Positions 14,550 through 17,741 of a stretch of 17,741 bases of DNA are shown piece after piece (within the stretch, counting starts at the first letter, position 1; the number at the start of each line of letters is the position of its first letter). Location: NCBI GenBank assembly GCA_016209865.1, contig JACQVL010000202.1, positions 1 to 17,741 on the forward strand, given 5' to 3'. The notes below the pieces were generated by a model. That model saw nothing but the letters and a program-made list of their open reading frames with translations. It had not been told where the DNA came from and did not search any database. The position numbers and the translations under genes were made by a program. The stretch is from Candidatus Latescibacterota bacterium (GTDB lineage Bacteria; JAAXHH01; JACQVL01).

Positions 14550-15296
14550 TTAATCCAGCGACTTAATCGGCCCTTCCGCCTTGCCCTGGATGAACTGTTG
14601 GACGACCGGGTCGGACGAGGCCCGGATCTCCTCCGGCGTCCCGACGAACCGAATGATCCCCTCGTGGAGCATGGCGATCCGGTCAGCGATCCTGTACGCG
14701 CTCACCATATCGTGCGTGACCGCGATCGACGTCATCGAGAGTTGCTGCTGCAGGCGCAGGATCATCTCGTTAATGATATCCGCCATGATGGGGTCGAGGC
14801 CGGTCGTCGGCTCATCGTACAGGATGTACTCCGGCCGCATCGCGATCGCCCGCGCTAACCCGACCCGTTTCCGCATCCCGCCGGAGAGTTCAGCGGGCTT
14901 CATCGACTCGATCCCGGAGAGTCCGACCATCCGGAGACATTCTGTGATACGCCCGGCGACCTCGTCGGGAGGCTGTTTCAGATGCGTCACCAGTCCGATG
15001 CCGACATTCTGGCCGACCGTCATCGAATCGAAGAGCGCCGCGCCCTGAAACAACATCCCAAACCGCTGCCGAAGCTGGGCCAGCGCGGACCCCTCGAGCC
15101 GCGTGATATCTTCCCGATCGATCAGGACCGTCCCGGAATCCGGCCGGATCAGGCCGATGATATGCTTGAGCAGGACGCTCTTCCCGCACCCGCTTCGTCC
15201 GATGATGACCATCGTTTCGCCCGTCTCAATCATCAGGTTCACGTCGACGAGGACCGGTTTCCGAAACGACTTCTTCACATGGACGATTTCGATCAT
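14550..15296 (-). CDS. MlaF-like ABC transporter ATP-binding protein
   Basis: A 248-residue ABC ATPase. Motifs: GRSGCGKS (33-40, Walker A), Q84 (Q-loop, FQGAALFDSMTV), LSGGMRKR (137-144, signature), YDEPTTGLD (160-168, Walker B with E162) and H195 (switch). The wording FQGAALFDSMTV and LSGGMRKRVGLARA is typical of the MlaF/Ttg2A subgroup that moves phospholipids between membranes in diderm bacteria with MlaE and MlaD. Neither partner is in the window, so it is an orphan ATPase here. It starts 21 nt after dnaB, so co-transcription is likely. Confidence 0.9.
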   Translation of the reverse strand: MIEIVHVKKSFRKPVLVDVNLMIETGETMVIIGRSGCGKSVLLKHIIGLIRPDSGTVLIDREDITRLEGSALAQLRQRFGMLFQGAALFDSMTVGQNVGIGLVTHLKQPPDEVAGRITECLRMVGLSGIESMKPAELSGGMRKRVGLARAIAMRPEYILYDEPTTGLDPIMADIINEMILRLQQQLSMTSIAVTHDMVSAYRIADRIAMLHEGIIRFVGTPEEIRASSDPVVQQFIQGKAEGPIKSLD

Positions 15297-15317
15297 AGCC
15301 AGCGGCCAGGCTTCCTG

Positions 15318-16703
15318 CTAGACCCCATCGAGTGGGGGTTCACGGTGTGATTCGGGACTCTCGAACGTCGCATACTGGTCGATGAAGACCAGGTCAACGA
15401 TCCCGACCGGGCCGTTCCGCTGCTTCCCGATGATCACTTCGGCTTTGCGTTTGTTCTCCTCATCCTCCTCGGTCGATTTCTCAGGGGCTTTGCCGTACTT
15501 AAACGGCCGGTTGATAAACAGGACGACGTCGGCATCCTGTTCGATCGCGCCGGATTCGCGTAAGTCCGACAGTTGCGGCCGGCCGTCACTCCGGGCCTCG
15601 ACGGCGCGAGAAAGCTGAGAGAGGGCGATGACCGGGATGGTGAGTTCCTTGGCCAACGCCTTGAGAGATCGCGAGATCATCGAAATCTCCTGCTGGCGGC
15701 TCTCCGCTTCTTTCGGCCCGCGCATGAGCTGGAGGTAATCGATGACCATCAGGCCGATCTCATGCTCAGACACCAGCCGGCGGGCTTTCGACCGCATCTC
15801 CAGCACCGAGAGTGAGGGGGTATCATCGATGTAGATCGGCGCCTGGGCGAGCGTGCCGACGGCGTAACTGAGGCTCGACCAGGCATCGCCGGGCAGCCGT
15901 CCGGTCCGCATCAGATGGGAATCCACACGCGCTTCGCTGCACAGCATGCGTTGCGCCAACTGAGGGCTCGCCATCTCCAGGCTGAAGATGCCCACCCCTT
16001 TTTTCTCGACCACCGCCACGTGCCGGGCGATATTCAGACAGAGCGCCGTCTTTCCCATCGACGGCCGGCCAGCCACGATGATCAGGTCGGACGGCTGGAA
16101 CCCGGCGGTCAGTTCATCCAGGCCAGGAAACCCGGACGCGATGCCGGTCACCCCGCTGCTCCGCTCATGCAGCCGTTCGATCTGTTCGAACGTGTCGTGC
16201 AGGATGGGGTTCAGGTTCGTGAACCCGCGTTTGAGTCGCCGCTCCGAGAGCGCAAAGATCATCTGTTCCGACTCATCCAACAGGTCGTCCGCGTTCTCCG
16301 ACGAGTCGTACGCCCGGGCGATGATCTGGGTCGCCACGTTGATCAATTTCCGGCTGATCGCCTTGTCCTGGACGATCCGGGCGTGGTACTCGGCGTTGGC
16401 GGCGGTCGAGACGTTATCGACGAGACCGGCCAGGTAGAACGCGCCGCCGACGTCCGCGAGCTGCTTCCGCTTCGACAGTTCGTTCGTCAGGGTGATCAGG
16501 TCCGTCGGCTCGTTCCGTTCGTACAAGGCGACGATCGCCTGGAAGATCTTCCGGTGGGCCTCCCGGTAGAACGACGTCTCATCCAGACCCTCGATCGCCT
16601 GCGCGATGGCTTCTGGTTCGAGCAACATGGCGCCGAGCACAGCCGCTTCGACCTCGACCGCCTGCGGCGGAATACGCTCCGGGTTGTTCTGTGGCGAGGC
16701 CAT
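15318..16703 (-). CDS. dnaB: Replicative DNA helicase DnaB
   Basis: A 461-residue hexameric 5'-3' helicase of the replisome. The N-terminal domain (about 10-115) is followed by a linker and the RecA-like core: AGRPSMGKTA (211-220, Walker A), LMVIDYLQLM (318-327, Walker B), SQLSR (362-366) and RESGAIEQDAD (382-392, arginine-finger region). Length is normal and no intein interrupts the usual sites. A purine run AAGGGGTGA lies about 10 nt before the ATG. A family A repeat occupies the gap to the upstream udg gene. Confidence 0.96.
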   Translation of the reverse strand: MASPQNNPERIPPQAVEVEAAVLGAMLLEPEAIAQAIEGLDETSFYREAHRKIFQAIVALYERNEPTDLITLTNELSKRKQLADVGGAFYLAGLVDNVSTAANAEYHARIVQDKAISRKLINVATQIIARAYDSSENADDLLDESEQMIFALSERRLKRGFTNLNPILHDTFEQIERLHERSSGVTGIASGFPGLDELTAGFQPSDLIIVAGRPSMGKTALCLNIARHVAVVEKKGVGIFSLEMASPQLAQRMLCSEARVDSHLMRTGRLPGDAWSSLSYAVGTLAQAPIYIDDTPSLSVLEMRSKARRLVSEHEIGLMVIDYLQLMRGPKEAESRQQEISMISRSLKALAKELTIPVIALSQLSRAVEARSDGRPQLSDLRESGAIEQDADVVLFINRPFKYGKAPEKSTEEDEENKRKAEVIIGKQRNGPVGIVDLVFIDQYATFESPESHREPPLDGV

Positions 16704-16744
16704 CTGAGGATCACCCCTTCCCTGAATCCCTCAACCCGTGCAAT

Positions 16745-16828
16745 CACCACAAAGACACAAAGAGCACAAAGAAAGGCAATCAAACATTTTTATCAGATTT
16801 TCTTCATGTCCTTTGTGCCTTTGTGGTG
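16745..16828. repeat. Family A CACAAAG inverted repeat, copy 3
   Basis: CACCACAAAGACACAAAGAG at the left and its inverse at the right (to 16828, GTGGTG) flank an AT-rich centre that differs from copies 2 and 4. It fills the dnaB/udg gap and supplies the last codons and TGA of udg (complement of 16804-16806). Confidence 0.85.
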
Positions 16829-17556
16829 AATTCCATCAACTGATCATACTCCCGCCGCAATTTCTGCACATCTTCCCAGGTTGGCCGTTTCAGCGACGGG
16901 TCGCGCAGCAGGGCGGCGGGATGGTACGTGACGAGCACCTTGATGCCGTGGTAGTCGTGAAACGTGCCCCGGAGCCGTCCTAACGGCGCGGTCGTCCTCA
17001 GCAGCGCCTGACCCGCCACCCGGCCGAGCGCGCAGATCAGCTTGGGCTGGATGAGTCGAATCTGTTCCCGCAAGATCGGCTCGCAGGCTGCCATCTCCTC
17101 CGGGCGCGGTTCCCGGTTGTTCGGCGGCCGGCATTTCACGATGTTAGCGATATACACCTCGTCCCGGTTGAACTTGATCGCCTCCAGAATCTTCGTCAGC
17201 AATTGCCCAGCGGCCCCGACGAACGGCAGTCCCTGGGCGTCTTCCTCCGCCCCTGGCGCTTCGCCGATGAACATCACCTCCGCGTGCTCGTTCCCCGACC
17301 CGAACACGAAGTGGCGGCGGGTATGGCCGAGCGGGCACTTCGTGCACGTGCAGTTGGCGTCGTACAAGGCTTGTAACGATGTCGCATCACTCCGGGGCGC
17401 GGGCGAGGCGGCTGGCGGCGTCACCGCGCGGGGGTCGGTGAATAGCGCCGTCAGATCATCCGGCAGGCGGACAGACTCGATCCCATTGTCCTTTTGCTGA
17501 GCAACCGCACGAACGGTCAGCCGGACGAGCTCCGCGAGTTCATGTCGAGCATCCAT
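16804..17556 (-). CDS. Type-4 (family 4) uracil-DNA glycosylase, iron-sulfur
   Basis: A 250-residue DNA repair enzyme that removes uracil. A poorly conserved N-terminus (1-60) precedes the catalytic core. Four cysteines fit the 4Fe-4S pattern: C71-xx-C74, C142 in KCRPPNN and C158. GEAPGAEED (98-106) and YHPAALLRD (211-219) are the uracil-binding and catalytic motifs of this family. The last residues TTKAQRT and the TGA are read from family A repeat DNA. ATG at 17556 is chosen because the longer ATG at 17598 lies in a repeat; no clear Shine-Dalgarno is visible, and repeat DNA starts 9 nt upstream. Confidence 0.92.
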   Translation of the reverse strand: MDARHELAELVRLTVRAVAQQKDNGIESVRLPDDLTALFTDPRAVTPPAASPAPRSDATSLQALYDANCTCTKCPLGHTRRHFVFGSGNEHAEVMFIGEAPGAEEDAQGLPFVGAAGQLLTKILEAIKFNRDEVYIANIVKCRPPNNREPRPEEMAACEPILREQIRLIQPKLICALGRVAGQALLRTTAPLGRLRGTFHDYHGIKVLVTYHPAALLRDPSLKRPTWEDVQKLRREYDQLMEFTTKAQRT

Positions 17557-17565
17557 AGGCAAAGA

Positions 17566-17654
17566 TTCTGAATGGCACCACAAAGACACAAAGAACACGA
17601 AGGAATTGACTTAATGAATAATGATACCTTTGTGTCCTTTGTGCCTTTGTGGTG
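17566..17654. repeat. Family A CACAAAG inverted repeat, copy 4
   Basis: Nearly identical to copy 2 from TTCTGAATGGCACCAC to TTTGTGGTG, with one substitution and a short deletion in the AT-rich centre. The identity extends beyond the inverted arms, so the unit is longer than the palindrome itself. It lies immediately upstream of the udg start. Confidence 0.88.
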
Positions 17655-17683
17655 AAAGATGTCGATACTCTTGACCGATGTAT

Positions 17684-17741
17684 TTACTGACCCCTGACCC
17701 CTGACCCCTGACCCCCGTTCAACAACCCCGCCACCCGGTCG
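17684..17741 (-). CDS. 3' end of an unidentified gene (partial)
   Basis: Only 18 codons are inside the window: DRVAGLLNGGQGSGVRGQ then TAA. The first part could be the amphipathic C-terminus of a real protein; the second part is read from the TGACCCC tandem repeat. A CoaBC-like ending, which often neighbours this type of glycosylase, is possible but cannot be shown from so few residues. It may instead be non-coding. Confidence 0.3.
   Translation of the reverse strand, partial: DRVAGLLNGGQGSGVRGQ
17688..17715. repeat. Tandem TGACCCC repeat (family D)
   Basis: Four exact copies of the 7-mer TGACCCC in a row, followed by an extra C. This 7-mer tandem is a common dispersed sequence in many bacterial genomes. 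It lies at the right edge and appears to be read as GGQGSGVRGQ in the partial minus-strand frame. Confidence 0.85.

Noticed and set aside
15318-16703. Possible intein in DnaB (also considered in RadA and Ffh)
   Set aside because: All three proteins have normal length and uninterrupted Walker and family motifs.
15915-16829. A 304-codon plus-strand frame antisense to dnaB
   Set aside because: Opposite a fully conserved DnaB; ends in repeat DNA; no family motif.

Overview
The window is GC-rich bacterial DNA, almost wholly coding. It holds one plus-strand gene at the left edge (glnT) followed by a long minus-strand run of housekeeping genes that fills 1459-17556, plus the 3' end of one more minus-strand gene at the right edge. 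An MlaF-type ABC ATPase hints at a diderm (outer-membrane) cell. GC-rich codon use, the gene order and the abundance of short dispersed palindromic repeats suggest a chromosome from an uncultured or poorly sampled phylum. I cannot name the phylum from sequence alone. No phage, transposase, CRISPR, tRNA or rRNA is visible.

Layout from right to left, in the direction of transcription of the minus-strand run: a partial gene (17684-17741); a type-4 uracil-DNA glycosylase; dnaB replicative helicase; an mlaF-like ATPase; radA; tgt; yajC; def; fmt; a YugP-type membrane zinc peptidase; rsmB; ffh; rpsP; rimM; trmD; rplS; rnhB; yraN; a secreted PsbP-like protein of unknown role; and a membrane-anchored PHP-domain protein. 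Several junctions are translationally tight: GTGA overlaps at rpsP/rimM and rplS/rnhB, ATGA at fmt/yugP, TAGTG at radA/tgt, and an 86-nt out-of-frame overlap at rsmB/ffh. They form recognisable blocks: tRNA and queuosine/export genes (tgt-yajC), N-terminal formyl-methionine processing (def-fmt), rRNA methylation and co-translational targeting (rsmB-ffh), ribosome assembly and tRNA modification (rpsP-rimM-trmD-rplS), and genome maintenance (udg, dnaB, radA, rnhB, yraN).

The genes are ordinary; the unusual material lies between them. At least five families of short dispersed repeats sit in nearly every intergenic gap: A, a CACAAAG inverted repeat (1-75, 14448-14537, 16745-16828, 17566-17654); B, an ATTCCCGC-loop-GCGGGAAT hairpin (1459-1483, 3814-3862, 10946-10970); C, a GTGACGAGT element (6505-6583, 10880-11053, the second carrying a B hairpin inside it); D, tandem TGACCCC (17688-17715); and E, a GAGCGCAGCGAAG inverted repeat (2662-2726). 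They touch genes directly. The last codons and stop codons of the PHP protein, RNase HII, uracil-DNA glycosylase and the right-edge gene are read from repeat DNA, the def stop codon is at a repeat edge, and repeats abut the starts of fmt, radA, udg and the PHP gene. There is also a hand-counted codon-context oddity: leucine TTA codons are almost always followed by G. I found no clear new multi-gene system.
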